Below the pieces are notes generated by a model. That model was not told where the DNA came from. It did not search any database and was given only the letters and a program-made list of their open reading frames with translations. The position numbers and the translations under genes are program-made. DNA of 42,694 bases from Accumulibacter sp031732795 (lineage in GTDB: Bacteria > Pseudomonadota > Gammaproteobacteria > Burkholderiales > Rhodocyclaceae): positions 1-42,694 of the forward strand of contig JAVMKC010000016.1 in assembly GCA_031732795.1 (NCBI GenBank). The letters run 5' to 3'. This document shows, one piece after another, positions 41,644 to 42,694 of this stretch. Each line of letters begins with the position of its first letter. Position 1 is the stretch's first letter.

Positions 41644-42109
41644 TGCATCCTCCTGTCGTTCTTGGCGACATTTTCTCACAGGAACAGGGGGCAGCCCAAT
41701 CTTGCCTAGGCAACGTCGCCCTGCGAGGTTGCCCACCCCCAACTACCCAACTGTCGTCGAGGTCGCTTGGAATCCGGAACACGGGAACGGCGTTGACGAT
41801 GCACCGCTTGGACTGCCGCCGTTTCGGTGGACATGCCAGCACCGGACGCCCGCGGCTGACGGCTGATGGCCGGGTGGGTACGGTGATGCAGGGCATGTGA
41901 TGGATTGTGGTGGTGGCCATCGCCGGCAGTGGTGGGGAACTTCCACCAGCACGAGCGAGAAAATCCTTCGGCGCCTACATCTGGCGCCCCGATCATCGGC
42001 GCATTGCTCATGAACCCTCCGTAGCGGCGAGGCCTCTGGAATCCAGCAACATCCATTTGACGGACGACAATGGGAGGCCCTCCCTGATTGGGTGATTTCC
42101 CGACTTTGC
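41644..42109. other. No gene recognised between the two nuclease genes
   Basis: 466 bases with overlapping open frames on both strands, none with a domain or ribosome site. It probably holds the promoter of the GHKL-nuclease gene. Confidence 0.45.
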
Positions 42110-42694
42110 TCAAAGAATCAGATGGTCGCATTGCGCTCGGAACGCGCACGCAAGGCACGTCTTCCGAGACAGCGACCAGCGCGGCAGAGTGCGGCCTGCG
42201 AGAATCTCTTCCCGCCGCCTGACCAGGGCTACTACTTGCTCGTCAGTCATCAATTTGACGCGATGCGCGGTCGGCAAGGCTCGCGGGGCCGGCGCCTTGA
42301 CGATCACGTACCCGTAAGAGGCCACCGACTGCCCCGTCTGCCCTATCATCGCCATCCTCTGCACGGACAACTGGATCACGTCCGACAGGCACGGCTGGTT
42401 GCTCCAGCGAGTCTTGAACTCCACCAACACGAGCAGACCGGAGGGCAGGCGGTATGCCCGGTCAAGTTTCGCCACCAGTCCGACGGGCCTGGAAATCCGG
42501 AACAGCTTTTCCAGGTAGACCAACTCGGCATCCCGCAGCGCTGCCGGTCGTGAGGCCCGCTCAGCCCGTGCGGCATGGGTCTCGAGTGATCGCATCCACG
42601 CCATGACCAGCGCGAAGCCTACGACGGCAACGGCGCAAACGACGCCCCACGCTAGCGCCGACACTTGCCGCCTCCACGCAAGCCTGACCACCAC
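42110..42694 (-). CDS. Membrane-anchored Cas4-like PD-(D/E)XK nuclease, possibly incomplete at the right edge
   Basis: 194 residues visible; the open frame reaches the window edge with GTG, so the start may lie beyond it. An N-terminal membrane helix (about residues 13-33, AWGVVCAVAVVGFALVMAWM) is followed by a nuclease core: Asp78 in AKLDRAY, Glu92 and Lys94 in LVEFKTR, and Gln108 in DVIQLSVQR. The C-terminus has Cys180, Cys183 and Cys189 (CxxCx5C), as in the Fe-S cluster of Cas4/AddB-type nucleases. The fourth, N-terminal cluster Cys is not obvious. No cas genes accompany it. Confidence 0.75.
   Translation of the reverse strand: MVVRLAWRRQVSALAWGVVCAVAVVGFALVMAWMRSLETHAARAERASRPAALRDAELVYLEKLFRISRPVGLVAKLDRAYRLPSGLLVLVEFKTRWSNQPCLSDVIQLSVQRMAMIGQTGQSVASYGYVIVKAPAPRALPTAHRVKLMTDEQVVALVRRREEILAGRTLPRWSLSRKTCLACAFRAQCDHLIL

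Noticed and set aside
42110..42694. A CRISPR-associated cas4
   Set aside because: No array or other cas gene is present and the protein has a membrane helix, so only a Cas4-like fold is claimed.

Overview
The window looks like a GC-rich betaproteobacterial chromosome, most likely a Rhodocyclales/Accumulibacter-type organism. This is inferred from gene order and protein character (mltG-tmk-holB-pilZ-tatD; ribBA-ribH-nusB-thiL-pgpA-pncC), not from a database search. No rRNA or tRNA gene was recognised.

Layout. 1-955: a decayed integron, with two attC-like sites, small cassette genes on the minus strand, and on the plus strand only the last 42 codons of an integron integrase. 1529-2887: ppnN. 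3195-7742 (minus): a tightly packed housekeeping operon read mltG, tmk, holB, pilZ-domain gene, tatD, ankyrin-repeat gene. 7984-10757: ygfZ, an NRDE/TANGO2-like gene, an L,D-transpeptidase and tadA. 10.8-11.2 kb: an IS3 orfA fragment cut off by a palindromic repeat element. 11691-12997: nfeD plus an SPFH/band-7 gene. 13116-17033: an envelope-glycan set (ChbG/HpnK-like deacetylase, GtrA-like flippase, ArnT-like transferase, GtrB/ArnC-like GT2). 18031-20305: a small secreted protein and tgt.

20358-25621 is a complete relative of the uncharacterised E. coli ynbABCD cluster: CDP-alcohol phosphatidyltransferase, hydrolase-methyltransferase fusion, PAP2-like/dual-specificity phosphatase fusion and CdsA-like cytidylyltransferase. 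An extra small membrane protein is inserted in the operon, and most junctions overlap. It reads as a self-contained pathway for an unknown phospholipid. 26.2-32.9 kb carries a UbiE-like methyltransferase and the riboflavin/NusB/ThiL/PgpA/PncC operon.

From about 33 kb the sequence is accessory: an orphan AbiEii-type nucleotidyltransferase toxin, a small mobile-element module with an XRE regulator, a zinc-ribbon protein and five unrecognised minus-strand genes, a P4-type tyrosine integrase, then a GHKL ATPase fused to a C-terminal PD-(D/E)XK nuclease domain (candidate defence protein) and a membrane-anchored Cas4-like nuclease running off the right edge.

A palindromic element of about 164 bp occurs three times (2995-3158, 26004-26166, 30755-30918), once inside the nusB-thiL operon. 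It encodes no transposase and looks like a MITE-like family.
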